Source of the DNA: Lachnospiraceae bacterium XBB2008
Lineage (GTDB): Bacteria; Bacillota; Clostridia; Lachnospirales; Lachnospiraceae
Direction of reading: 5' to 3'
Length of the DNA stretch: 64,000 nucleotides
Assembly: GCA_900102235.1 (NCBI GenBank)
Contig: FMVL01000009.1
Location: 62,001 to 126,000, forward strand
The notes under the pieces were generated by a model. That model was given only the letters and a program-made list of their open reading frames with translations. It was not told the origin of the DNA and did not search any database. Every line of letters begins with the position of its first letter. Positions within the stretch are counted from its first letter, which is position 1. Below, piece by piece: positions 1 through 8,365 of this stretch. A program made the position numbers and the translations under genes.

Positions 1-213
1 GTTCGTCCTAACGTATACTTCGCTATCGGTATCTCAGGTGCTATCCAGCACGTAGCAGGTATGGAAGAATCAGACATCATCATCGCCATCAATAAGGATG
101 AGGATGCTCCCATCTTCGACGTGGCAGATTACGGTATCGTAGGCGATCTTAACAAGATCCTGCCTCAGCTGACCGAGCAGGTTAAGGCTGCAAGGGCCGC
201 GAAGAAGAATTAA
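1..213 (+). CDS. etfA: Electron transfer flavoprotein alpha subunit, C-terminal end (partial)
   Basis: The window opens inside this gene; 70 residues are in frame to a taa stop. The visible part is the C-terminal FAD-binding domain of EtfA: it reads [16 protein letters not shown], then [16 protein letters not shown] and ADYGIVGDL, all hallmark stretches of the family. EtfA pairs with EtfB to pass electrons from acyl-CoA dehydrogenases in the cytoplasm, and in butyrate-forming Clostridia the pair takes part in electron-bifurcating crotonyl-CoA reduction. EtfB and the dehydrogenase would be expected just upstream, outside the window. A clear terminator follows the stop, so this is the end of its operon. 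Confidence 0.95.
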   Translation, partial: VRPNVYFAIGISGAIQHVAGMEESDIIIAINKDEDAPIFDVADYGIVGDLNKILPQLTEQVKAARAAKKN

Positions 214-247
214 AACTCTTCGGAGAACAATACAGCAAAATCGCATG

Positions 248-273
248 GAGGGCGGTCTTATGACCGCCCTCTT
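248..273 (+). terminator. Rho-independent terminator after etfA
   Basis: A perfect 10 bp stem (248-257 with 262-271) closes on a 4 nt TTAT loop. The DNA before it is A-rich. The T tract after it is short and imperfect, so termination may be partial. It lies between the etfA stop and the start of the TIR gene at 289, leaving almost no room for a separate promoter for that gene. Confidence 0.75.
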
Positions 274-288
274 ATCGGGAAAAGAAGT

Positions 289-3200
289 ATGGATTATAAA
301 GCATTTATCAGCTACAGGCATAAACCCATAGACAAAGAGGTGGCGCAGAAGATCCACTTTGCTCTGGAGCACTATAAGATCCCGAAGGAACTTAAGGGAA
401 AAGGCGCAGGCAACAGGCTCGGAAAGGTCTTCAGAGACGAGGAGGAACTCCCCGCTACGGGAAACCTCTCCGAGAGCATAAACTATGCGCTTGAACACAG
501 CGAATTCCTGATCGTTGTGTGTACTCCCGACACCCCCGAATCCATATGGGTGCGCGAGGAGATAACCAGATTCAAGGAACTGCACGGCTATGATCACGTC
601 ATCGCGGTACTAGCCAACGGTACACCGGATGATTCTTTTCCGGAGGAACTCATAACCGTCGATGACCCCGATCATCCCGGACAGACGAAGCTGATAGAGC
701 CGCTCGCTGCCAACCTGACTGACATGAATAGCACATACGACAAGTCCAGGTTTAAGCGCGAGGTCGTTCGTCTGTACGCGGCTATACTGGGATGCCCTTA
801 TGACACTCTCTGGCAGAGAGAACACAGGTATAAGCTTCGCAAATATATGATGATCGCAGGAACGGTATCTGCCGTTTTTCTTGCTTTTGCGATATCGATG
901 CTTATCAAGAACCGCGAGATCTCACAGCGCAATCGGATGATCGAAGAGCAGAATGCGGAGATCATAAAGCGAAACGAGGAGATAGAGAAACAGAATTCGC
1001 AGCTTACATTAAACGAAGCAGCGGCTCTGTTCAGGGAAGCGCAGCTTCATGTCGATAACGGAGACAACGAGCGCGCGATAGAGTCAGTGAGAGCGGCACT
1101 TTCTTCTGAAGAAGGAAAAGCGGAGTACTCGGATGATGCCGAAATGCTGCTCGGCAGCGCTCTCGGAACCGGACTCTATAAAGATGGGATGAGACGCTAC
1201 AATTCGGTGACGCTGGATAACGAAGTGACGGAGATCATGGTTTCCGGGGAGAGTGACCGGTTCTATACCATCGATACTTCAGGGATCATCAGGTGTTTTG
1301 CCTATCCTGACCTGACAGAATGCTGGAAGAGCAATTCGATCGACATGAGTGTGGATGGGGACACATCCGTCAGAAGAACGCGCCTTGTAGAGGATACGGA
1401 AGAAAATGTACTGGTCTATGTCGGAATGCATACGATCATGGCTATATCTTCCGATGCCGGTAAAACAATCTGGAGCGATGATAACGAAGACGTCGGATTT
1501 ACCAAGTGTTTTGCAACGACTGAGGATGCCGGACTGATAGGAATCGTGGCATCCGTACCCGGAGAATCGGGGTATGTCGGAGGGGCGCCCTATACACTCA
1601 GAGTGATGGATGTTACGACTGGTGATTTGAAGGCCGAAATCCCGCTTCCGGAGGATTTTGAAGGCGGGTACATGTACTCTATCGGCAACAACATGGCCTT
1701 CTCGGACTCCGGCCGTTACATTGCTTTTTCGGGATACTTTAAATATGGCGAGGACTACAGCCTGGGCGGATATCATATGTGTACGTTTATGGCTGATCTG
1801 GAAAAGTCGGAGATGAGTCTTATCGGAGATGAGGAGATACAGACAACGTTTTTTGCAGACTATCCTTTGATCGCCGGCATACAGTTTACCGAAGCCGAGG
1901 ATTCTGTGTATCTGATGGATTACGATCTGGATACGCGTTGTATGAGGATCACGCGCAGATTCCCGGATGGAACGGCCGAGGAACTGTATTCGCAGCCTCA
2001 GAATATGTTCGACAAGTATCTGACCGATTCGGTAGACAGCGTATATATGCATATGGATGATGATGACAGTCTCGTGGCATATTGCGACAATGTAGCATAT
2101 TTCAGGGGGTCAGATACCGAACATGAAATATACGGATCCGTGGAGTTTGAGAACACTGTGCTCTACCATGAGTACTTAAGTGATGATCATTCCTCCAGAC
2201 TCATCATAACCGATAACGGCAGGCAGGAGGCCGTGTTTGTCGGTGTTGATGCGGGTACGGTGGTACAGGAGTTCTGTGATATTCCACACCTTAAGTATCT
2301 TGACATGACCGAAGGTTTTGCGAAGGATACGATCCCCGGATTCGGATACACACTGGATCCTGACAGCTGGGGAATAGCTGTCGGTGACGATGATCCGAAT
2401 AAAGTATATATTCTGGTTCCGTCGATGGATCCGCATATAGAGAGAGTGGACATAGAGAACGATATAAACCGTTTTTCCGTGAATACGGTATTGCTCGATG
2501 ACAGCCACGCGGCCGTATTCGGAGATGATGCCGATAACGACGGTTTCAGGATCCACGTATATGATCTTGCCTCCGATGAGGTGAGTGCCAGCTACCATTT
2601 TGATGAAGATACTGCCGATGAGATGAGCCTGTCACAATACTTTGATCTTATCATAGATACCGAAAATGAAAGATACTTTGATGCGATGAGCATTTTCAGC
2701 GGAGGAAGAGTGTGGTCTCTGAAAGACGGTTCAAACAGAGCGCTTTTTGACAGGACCTGCATAGCGATCGGATACAACCGCTTAAGTACATCCGGATTTT
2801 TGTTTGCGTCCATAGCCCAGGCGGATGATTACGATCCGCTGGAACCGCAGTTTACGGTCCTTTGGACAGATGGGAGCGAGACGATAACCGAAGCGGATCT
2901 CCCCGAGGGACTGTGTTTTGGCAAGACCGCCAATTTCGACTGCCCGCCCCGCATAGCTGTGGGCAGGAACGGATATATCCTGGCTTGCCTTCTGGAAAGC
3001 GACATGGCGTCGAATATGAATGCCTTTCTTATGTGTGATCCCGTAAAAGGTGATGTTCATGTGATCAGTGACGAATGTCCCGGAACAAGTGAAAGGCTTA
3101 TGGATATTTCCGATAAGGATGCTCTTTTTGCGGTACTGGATGAAGACAGTCATATAAGGATATATGATGCCGCCGGGGAATGCGTGTGCAGGGATATCGA

Positions 3201-3654
3201 TCTTTCAGAGACGCAGGAGACAGTACTCAGCATGGACTTTTGCATGGATGATAAAGCGATAGCCGTATGGACTGCGAACTCTCATCTGACCCTCATCGAC
3301 ATCGCATCCGGAGATGTGCTGTATGACGAATATACAGGTATCTCAAATACGAATATGAACGACAATTCGGCGATACATATGACCGTCAGCGAGAATCCGG
3401 AGAACAGACGCCTGTACTTTATGTTTGACTGCGATCAGTGCATAGTGGTGGATTCGGACAACTTCGTCAAGACCGCGTATATTCCGAGGTGCAGATTATA
3501 CTGTCCGCTCACGAATGAAGTATGGTTTATCAACGGGAATGATATAGGAAACTGCGGAGAGATCGACGGAATATACAGATACCCCTCATACACGCATGAT
3601 GAGTTGATAAACTGGGCGGATGAGAAATGGAGAAGTTTACATAACACTGAGTAA
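289..3654 (+). CDS. TIR domain protein with transmembrane anchor and C-terminal beta-propeller-like region
   Basis: A protein of 1121 residues. Residues 1-165 are a TIR domain: it opens with AFISYRH (residues 5-11), has the RDEEELP box near residue 50, and has a WVREE box (87-91) where the catalytic glutamate of NAD-cleaving TIRs would sit (E91 by spacing from W87). A basic stretch leads into one membrane segment at about 187-206. Next come a charged coiled coil (about 207-240) and a short TPR-like helical pair (about 243-272). The remaining roughly 800 residues read as repeated beta-strand blades, like a WD40 or PQQ-type propeller, without crisp WD dipeptides. The start has GGGA 5-8 nt upstream. 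It converges on surE with 4 bp between the stops. The family is common but uncharacterised in gut Clostridia; a signalling or defence role is inference. Confidence 0.8.
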   Translation: MDYKAFISYRHKPIDKEVAQKIHFALEHYKIPKELKGKGAGNRLGKVFRDEEELPATGNLSESINYALEHSEFLIVVCTPDTPESIWVREEITRFKELHGYDHVIAVLANGTPDDSFPEELITVDDPDHPGQTKLIEPLAANLTDMNSTYDKSRFKREVVRLYAAILGCPYDTLWQREHRYKLRKYMMIAGTVSAVFLAFAISMLIKNREISQRNRMIEEQNAEIIKRNEEIEKQNSQLTLNEAAALFREAQLHVDNGDNERAIESVRAALSSEEGKAEYSDDAEMLLGSALGTGLYKDGMRRYNSVTLDNEVTEIMVSGESDRFYTIDTSGIIRCFAYPDLTECWKSNSIDMSVDGDTSVRRTRLVEDTEENVLVYVGMHTIMAISSDAGKTIWSDDNEDVGFTKCFATTEDAGLIGIVASVPGESGYVGGAPYTLRVMDVTTGDLKAEIPLPEDFEGGYMYSIGNNMAFSDSGRYIAFSGYFKYGEDYSLGGYHMCTFMADLEKSEMSLIGDEEIQTTFFADYPLIAGIQFTEAEDSVYLMDYDLDTRCMRITRRFPDGTAEELYSQPQNMFDKYLTDSVDSVYMHMDDDDSLVAYCDNVAYFRGSDTEHEIYGSVEFENTVLYHEYLSDDHSSRLIITDNGRQEAVFVGVDAGTVVQEFCDIPHLKYLDMTEGFAKDTIPGFGYTLDPDSWGIAVGDDDPNKVYILVPSMDPHIERVDIENDINRFSVNTVLLDDSHAAVFGDDADNDGFRIHVYDLASDEVSASYHFDEDTADEMSLSQYFDLIIDTENERYFDAMSIFSGGRVWSLKDGSNRALFDRTCIAIGYNRLSTSGFLFASIAQADDYDPLEPQFTVLWTDGSETITEADLPEGLCFGKTANFDCPPRIAVGRNGYILACLLESDMASNMNAFLMCDPVKGDVHVISDECPGTSERLMDISDKDALFAVLDEDSHIRIYDAAGECVCRDIDLSETQETVLSMDFCMDDKAIAVWTANSHLTLIDIASGDVLYDEYTGISNTNMNDNSAIHMTVSENPENRRLYFMFDCDQCIVVDSDNFVKTAYIPRCRLYCPLTNEVWFINGNDIGNCGEIDGIYRYPSYTHDELINWADEKWRSLHNTE
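3635..3645 (+). repeat. Dispersed motif GTTTACATAAC, copy at the 3' end of the TIR gene
   Basis: This 11-mer lies in the last codons of the TIR gene, ten bases before the stop codon ends, at the convergent junction with surE. It shares GTTTACATAACACT with the copy at 11166. See the paired elements at 22480 and 58295. Confidence 0.5.
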
Positions 3655-3658
3655 TGCT

Positions 3659-4381
3659 TTAAGACACTCCCACATTGTTCACGATCCCGACGGAGATGAA
3701 GTTGTCAGTGAGAGCGTGGAAGTCGGTGCCGGGTTCGGATTCAAGGTTTAAGTCTCCTTCGATCATGTAGCGGACACCGCCGCCCGGAAGGTCGCAGACC
3801 TTGTTGTAATGATCATAATAGATGGAACTGTGGGAAGTGGCTGTGTTTTTCAGGATCCCGCCGCATTCGGATAGCGTACAGCCGGGGAAATTCACATTGA
3901 CGATATGGCCGTAACCCGCATCGAAGTCTATGTACTCATCCAGGATTTCCTTAAGATAAGCATCGGTCACTTCATGGCAGCCGTTAATGTGCTCGGAGAG
4001 GGCGATCGCGCGATAGCCCTGGAATGCTGCTTCGAAAGCCGCGCCCACGGTAGCGGAGTACTGCAGATCGGTCGCTACATTGTAGCCTAAGTTGATGCCG
4101 GACAAGACCACGTCCGGTTTGGTTGACATAACACTCAGGCTCCCCACGCGCACACAGTCGCCGGGAGTTCCCGAGCAGGCATAAGCCTTCACTCCTTCGA
4201 CCGGAAAATCGTGCGGATATACATCCAGCGGATCGTGTAGGGTTATGCTGTGAGAGGCACCGCTTCGCTGATGCATCGGAGCGATCACCCAGACTTCACC
4301 GTATTCTCTGGCGGTCTTGGCCAGCCTTATGATGCCGTCCGATACTATTCCGTCATCATTGGTGATCAGGATCTTTCTCAT
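3659..4381 (-). CDS. surE: 5'/3'-nucleotidase SurE
   Basis: A 240-residue protein of the SurE family, metal-dependent phosphatases that dephosphorylate nucleoside 5'- and 3'-monophosphates in the cytoplasm. The N-terminal ITNDDG motif (residues 6-11) supplies the metal-binding aspartates D9 and D10. S40 in RSGASH and N97 in SGINLG complete the expected metal and phosphate site. Its start overlaps the pyrI stop by 4 bp (ATGA), so it is translationally coupled to pyrI and sits last in a pyrB-pyrI-surE transcript. Placing a nucleotidase after pyrimidine synthesis genes suggests nucleotide pool balancing (inference). No terminator is visible between its stop and that of the converging TIR gene. 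Confidence 0.93.
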   Translation of the reverse strand: MRKILITNDDGIVSDGIIRLAKTAREYGEVWVIAPMHQRSGASHSITLHDPLDVYPHDFPVEGVKAYACSGTPGDCVRVGSLSVMSTKPDVVLSGINLGYNVATDLQYSATVGAAFEAAFQGYRAIALSEHINGCHEVTDAYLKEILDEYIDFDAGYGHIVNVNFPGCTLSECGGILKNTATSHSSIYYDHYNKVCDLPGGGVRYMIEGDLNLESEPGTDFHALTDNFISVGIVNNVGVS

Positions 4382-4821
4382 ATGTCCGATTCCGCCTTGG
4401 GGGCATATTTCTCTTCACAGTATTTGCATCTGTAGATCTCGTTTCTTTCATCAGCCAGAACGAATATATGGGGCAGGCCCTGCTCGATCGATGTGATGCA
4501 GCGGGGGTTGTGGCATTTGATGACGTTTCGTATCTCTTTGGGGAGTACGAGCTCCTTCTTATCAACGATCTCGCCGTCCTTGATGACATTGACCGTGATG
4601 TTATGGTCTATAAAAGCGAGGACATCAAGGTCTAAAGTGTTGATGTCGCATTCGACCTTTAAGATATCCTTTCGTCCCATTTTTTCCGACCGGGCATTCT
4701 TGATTATGGCCACGGTATCGGCATTCTTATCGAGTCCCAGATGTTTGTATATCGAAAGGCTTTTTCCTGCCTTGATATGATCCAGCACAAAACCTTCTTC
4801 TATCTTACCTATGTTTAACAT
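4378..4821 (-). CDS. pyrI: Aspartate carbamoyltransferase regulatory chain
   Basis: A 147-residue PyrI, the allosteric subunit that binds nucleotide effectors and modulates PyrB in pyrimidine synthesis. The N-terminal allosteric domain covers about residues 1-97. The C-terminal zinc domain has the four expected cysteines: C103 and C108 in CHNPRC, and C132 and C135 in CKYC. The ribosome site GAAAGGA precedes the ATG. It lies 85 bp downstream of pyrB, and that gap holds a long inverted repeat. The separate regulatory chain predicts a dodecameric, nucleotide-regulated enzyme rather than the unregulated trimer of Bacillus. Confidence 0.95.
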   Translation of the reverse strand: MLNIGKIEEGFVLDHIKAGKSLSIYKHLGLDKNADTVAIIKNARSEKMGRKDILKVECDINTLDLDVLAFIDHNITVNVIKDGEIVDKKELVLPKEIRNVIKCHNPRCITSIEQGLPHIFVLADERNEIYRCKYCEEKYAPKAESDI

Positions 4822-4861
4822 TACGATAATTCCTTTCTGATTTATAATACCCGGGATTCGG

Positions 4862-4917
4862 ATTCACAGAAATCCCAAGCGAGGATTAACGGGCCGCAGC
4901 GGGGATTTACTGTGAAT
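4862..4917 (-). repeat. Intercistronic inverted repeat between pyrB and pyrI
   Basis: The arms at 4862-4876 and 4902-4917 are complementary over 15 bp with one bulged base, around a 25 nt loop. The outer arm contains the pyrB stop codon (4907-4909). In the mRNA this would be a stable hairpin between the two ATCase cistrons. No T run follows, so it is more likely an RNA stability or processing element, or a partial attenuator, than a simple terminator. Confidence 0.6.
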
Positions 4918-5836
4918 TCGAATCTGACACTAACCCCAGTAATGTCATGATGAGAGCCATCCTTACATATACTCCGTACTGCGCCTGCTTGAAATACGCT
5001 GCTCTCGGGTCATCATCGACTTCGACCGAGATCTCGTTTACACGGGGAAGAGGATGGAGTACGAGCATGTCTTCACGGGCCATCTGAAGCTTTTCTGCGG
5101 TCAGGATATAGAAATCCTTGAGTCTGACATAGTCTTCTTCGTTGAAGAAACGCTCTCTCTGGACTCTGGTCATGTATAGGATGTCCAGATCGCCTATGCT
5201 GTCCTCGAGTTTGATGACTTCTTCATATTCAATGCCTGCATCTCTGAGTTCATCGGTGATGTAGTCCGGGATGCGAAGCTCGGGAGGTGATATGAAGATG
5301 AACTTGATGTTCTGATATCTCATGAGCGCTTCGATCAGTGAGTGAACGGTCCGGCCGAACTTAAGATCGCCGCAGAGACCGATCGTGAATCCCGAAAGGC
5401 TTCCGCGCAGGGCTCTTATCGTCATCAGATCCGTCAGTGTCTGTGTGGGGTGCTGGTGTCCGCCGTCGCCCGCATTTATCACCGGGATCCGGGATCTGGA
5501 GGCCGCTACCATCGGAGCACCTTCCTTGGGATGTCTCATCGCGCAGATGTCGGCGTAGCAGGAGATCACGCGGATTGTGTCGGATACGCTTTCTCCTTTT
5601 GCGGCGGAAGAGGATGAGGCTTCGGAAAAGCCTAAGACCTGTCCGCCGAGCTTTATCATCGCGGACTCGAAACTAAGCCTCGTCCTGGTGCTCGGTTCAT
5701 AGAAGCAGGTGGCAAGCGTCTTGCCGTCACAGACATGAGCGTATTTAGCCGTGTCGCGAGAGATGTCTTCAGCCAGATTGAAGAGCTGATCGAGTTCTTC
5801 CACGCTGAAGTCGAGTGGATTCATCAGATGTCTCAT
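4907..5836 (-). CDS. pyrB: Aspartate carbamoyltransferase catalytic chain
   Basis: A 309-residue catalytic subunit that joins carbamoyl phosphate and aspartate, the first committed step of pyrimidine synthesis. It carries the carbamoyl-phosphate loop STRTR at residues 49-53 within [16 protein letters not shown], the HPTQTLTDL helix in mid-protein, and the aspartate-side loop HPLPRVNEI near residue 260. The length is normal for the family. The ATG has AGGAGAAA upstream. The rest of the de novo pathway is not in this window. No convincing sigma-A promoter was seen in the 87 bp before it; expression may depend on read-through or on the RNA structures there. Confidence 0.96.
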   Translation of the reverse strand: MRHLMNPLDFSVEELDQLFNLAEDISRDTAKYAHVCDGKTLATCFYEPSTRTRLSFESAMIKLGGQVLGFSEASSSSAAKGESVSDTIRVISCYADICAMRHPKEGAPMVAASRSRIPVINAGDGGHQHPTQTLTDLMTIRALRGSLSGFTIGLCGDLKFGRTVHSLIEALMRYQNIKFIFISPPELRIPDYITDELRDAGIEYEEVIKLEDSIGDLDILYMTRVQRERFFNEEDYVRLKDFYILTAEKLQMAREDMLVLHPLPRVNEISVEVDDDPRAAYFKQAQYGVYVRMALIMTLLGLVSDSNSQ

Positions 5837-5891
5837 GGTTCTTTCTCCTGTACATGATCTTCGGCAGAGTTTCTGCCTTTTTTCAAAATAA

Positions 5892-5917
5892 AAGGAAGAT
5901 CAAAAATGATCTTCCTT
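5892..5917 (-). terminator. Terminator hairpin between the nitroreductase gene and pyrB
   Basis: A perfect 11 bp stem (5892-5902 with 5907-5917) with a 4 nt loop begins 6 bp beyond the nitroreductase stop. In the minus-strand RNA it is followed by a T-rich run (TTTTATTTTG), fitting an intrinsic terminator. A second small hairpin (about 5863-5877) follows before pyrB. A GAAGATCAT segment (5854-5862) can also pair with the distal arm, so a regulated, attenuator-like role for pyrB cannot be excluded. Confidence 0.7.
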
Positions 5918-5923
5918 AAATAA

Positions 5924-6466
5924 CTATTCCTTAAATGTAAGTAAATCGGATACCTCTTTACGCTTCGGAGCTTCGGGGTCGATATCGGGATAGCCGAGAG
6001 GGATGAGTGCCGATACGGATCTGCCTTCCTCGAGTCCGAGGATGTCGATCAGAGTGTCTTCATCATATAATCCCATGATAACGGTACCGAGTCCGTGGTC
6101 GTGAGCGGACAGGCAAAGCGTCTGTGAAGCGATACCGGCATCGAACATCGTCCATCCGTCACCCTTGGGGGTGGAAGCGGAACCGTCTCTCTCGTAACCG
6201 CTGCGCTTGTCAACGGATACGACTACGATAAGCACGGGTGCCTGCTCGATGATGGCACCGTTGCCGGGCCAGATAGTGGTAGCCTCTTTAGCGATACGCT
6301 CCTTAAGAGCTCCCTCGACTGCGATGTAGCGTACAGTCTGTGAATTCTTCCAGCTGGGAGAGAATGAAGCATCGGAAATGATCTCTTCGATGATCGAATG
6401 ATCGACCGGATCAGCCTTGAACTTGCGGATACTTCTGCGGGTTCTGATACAATCTTTTACAGTCAT
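5924..6466 (-). CDS. Nitroreductase family protein
   Basis: A 180-residue FMN-dependent nitroreductase-fold protein. The N-terminal RTRRSIRKF arginine cluster (about residues 8-16) is the phosphate-binding segment for FMN. SPSWKNSQ near residue 37 and the glycine-rich GLGTVIMGLYD near residue 125 fit the family, as does the IPLGYPD C-terminal motif. Such enzymes oxidise NAD(P)H and reduce nitro compounds, quinones or enones; the substrate cannot be told from sequence. It has its own promoter (6525-6553), a strong AAAAAGGAGG ribosome site and its own terminator, so it appears monocistronic. Confidence 0.88.
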   Translation of the reverse strand: MTVKDCIRTRRSIRKFKADPVDHSIIEEIISDASFSPSWKNSQTVRYIAVEGALKERIAKEATTIWPGNGAIIEQAPVLIVVVSVDKRSGYERDGSASTPKGDGWTMFDAGIASQTLCLSAHDHGLGTVIMGLYDEDTLIDILGLEEGRSVSALIPLGYPDIDPEAPKRKEVSDLLTFKE

Positions 6467-6524
6467 ATGGCACCTCCTTTTTGAGCCGGACAGCGCACGT
6501 GGCGTTTCTCAACCTTTTCAGATG

Positions 6525-6553
6525 AGTATATCAGATTGAGGAGGTGAGTGCAA
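6525..6553 (-). promoter_or_regulatory. Sigma-A promoter of the nitroreductase gene
   Basis: Read on the minus strand this is TTGCAC, a 17 bp spacer, then TATACT, close to the housekeeping consensus and about 60 bp from the start codon. The -35 box directly abuts the stop codon of the upstream ABC transporter gene. Confidence 0.7.
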
Positions 6554-8365
6554 TTAATATTCTGCGTTCTGCTGCTTCACCAGCTCGTAATAATATCCCT
6601 TCTTATCCATGAGTTCCGTATGTGTTCCCTGCTCGACTATACGGCCGTCTTTGACCGCAAGGATTATGTCCGCATCGGTGATCGTCGAGAGGCGGTGCGC
6701 TATGACAAAAGAAGTCCTTCCCTCGGTCACGGTCTTGATCGCATCCTGGATACGCTTTTCGGTGATGGTATCTATCGATGAGGTGGCTTCATCCAGCACG
6801 AGTATCCGGGGATCTGCTATGATCGCCCTGGCAAAGGATATGAGCTGGCGTTCTCCTGTGGAGAGCTTGCCTCCGCCTTCACCGACCTCGAGATCCAGCC
6901 CCTCTTCGGTCCTTCGAACGATGTCGTCGGCCGAAACAAGCGCAAGTGCTTCCCAGATCTCATCATCCGTGGCATCAGGCTTGCCGTAGCATAAGTTTTC
7001 CCTGATGGTTCCCGTAAAAAGATGAGGAGTCTGCAGCACGTATCCTATGTGATGATGGAGCCAGAGCTGCGAGCGTTCTCTTGCATCGCGTCCGTCTATA
7101 AGCAACCGGCCCTGCGTAGGCTCAAAGAACCTGCAGACGAGGTTGACGAGCGTCGATTTGCCCGCTCCGGTCTCACCCACTATGGCCACATTCATTCCGT
7201 GCGGGATCTTCAGATTGAAGTGTTCGAGTACGTACTCATCCTCGCCGCCGTCCGGATAGCGGAACGTAACATCATCGAACTCGATATCACCTTTTAACTC
7301 TTCCCAGTTCTCGTATCTGGGTTCAAAAGCATCTCCGTACTTCTCGATGACTTCGGGAGTATCCGCCACGTCGGACTCGGTGTTTAAAAGGGTGGTGATA
7401 CGCTCTATGTTCACCTGGATCGTTACCAGTGATGTGAGAGTATTGATTATGGACTGTATGGGCTCGATGATGCCCATTGCATAGGACATGAATACCGACA
7501 GCGTACCTATCAGCATGACACCCTGAAGCGTCAGGTTTCCGCCCTTCCATAAGACTATGGCAAGTGCCACGCTTGAGAGCAGTGTGACCGTCGCGCTGTA
7601 GAGTGCGGCATGATGAGCAGTGTTGATCGATGCTCTTTTCATCGAGAAAGTATCCTTCTTAAACGCATCCTCCATATGCGCCTCGGCATTCAGCGCCTTG
7701 ACGGAGCCCGCACCCGTGATGCCTTCGTTGAAGTCACCGGTGATCGTGGAGTTGAGTTCACGTACTTTTCGGTTCAGGGGAACGAGCTTATGCTGGAAAA
7801 GCCATGTCACCACGACAGCTACGGGGAAGAGCAGGAATATCATAAGTCCGAGCCTGAAGTTTGTGAGAAACATGACTACGATCACGCTTATGATATATGC
7901 CGAGTTCCATACGAAGTCCATCATTCGCCAGCTGACCAGCTCACCTATCTTGCCCGAATCGGACATGACGCGCGCGTGCACATATCCGACGTTGTTCTGG
8001 TTAAAATATGAGAAAGATAAAGTCTGAAGGTGGTTGAACGTCGCGTTTCTGAAGTCCCTGTTCACATTCAGCTCGAGTTTGGAGCACAGCAGGCAGGTAA
8101 AGTAATTCTCAAACGAATGGAAAAGCAGGATCGCCAGGTACAGCACCGTTACTATGGGCAGTGTATCCAGGGTCATCTCTCCGACATTGTGATTGATCAC
8201 ATATTTATTGAAAAGGGGATATAGCGAATCGAGCGCAGAACTCAAAGCCCCAAGTGCGATCATGAAGATCATGCGCCTGCGGTACACCTTAAGATATCCT
8301 GCTATGAGCGGGATGCCGTACCATCTGGTATGCTTTTTGGTCTGTTCATTATTGCTGGAGTTCAT
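6554..8365 (-). CDS. ABC exporter half-transporter, catalytically competent subunit (BmrD/TM288-like)
   Basis: An ABC exporter of about 603 residues with an N-terminal six-helix transmembrane domain and a C-terminal ATPase domain. Visible motifs are Walker A GETGAGKST, signature LSTGERQ, and Walker B ILVLDEATSSID with the normal catalytic glutamate. An in-frame ATG 69 bp further upstream would lie deep inside the preceding gene. The start at 8365 was chosen because it has AGGAAG 5 nt upstream and matches the usual N-terminus. It overlaps the partner gene by 17 bp. With the degenerate-site partner it should form a heterodimeric exporter in the cytoplasmic membrane, probably for drugs, peptides or lipids; the substrate is unknown. 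Confidence 0.9.
   Translation of the reverse strand: MNSSNNEQTKKHTRWYGIPLIAGYLKVYRRRMIFMIALGALSSALDSLYPLFNKYVINHNVGEMTLDTLPIVTVLYLAILLFHSFENYFTCLLCSKLELNVNRDFRNATFNHLQTLSFSYFNQNNVGYVHARVMSDSGKIGELVSWRMMDFVWNSAYIISVIVVMFLTNFRLGLMIFLLFPVAVVVTWLFQHKLVPLNRKVRELNSTITGDFNEGITGAGSVKALNAEAHMEDAFKKDTFSMKRASINTAHHAALYSATVTLLSSVALAIVLWKGGNLTLQGVMLIGTLSVFMSYAMGIIEPIQSIINTLTSLVTIQVNIERITTLLNTESDVADTPEVIEKYGDAFEPRYENWEELKGDIEFDDVTFRYPDGGEDEYVLEHFNLKIPHGMNVAIVGETGAGKSTLVNLVCRFFEPTQGRLLIDGRDARERSQLWLHHHIGYVLQTPHLFTGTIRENLCYGKPDATDDEIWEALALVSADDIVRRTEEGLDLEVGEGGGKLSTGERQLISFARAIIADPRILVLDEATSSIDTITEKRIQDAIKTVTEGRTSFVIAHRLSTITDADIILAVKDGRIVEQGTHTELMDKKGYYYELVKQQNAEY

Noticed and set aside
4127-4137. TTGACATAAC-type strings (also near 14727, 16230 and 49655) as part of the dispersed motif
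   Set aside because: They share only ACATAAC with it, some lie within coding sequence, and they show no pairing or common flank.
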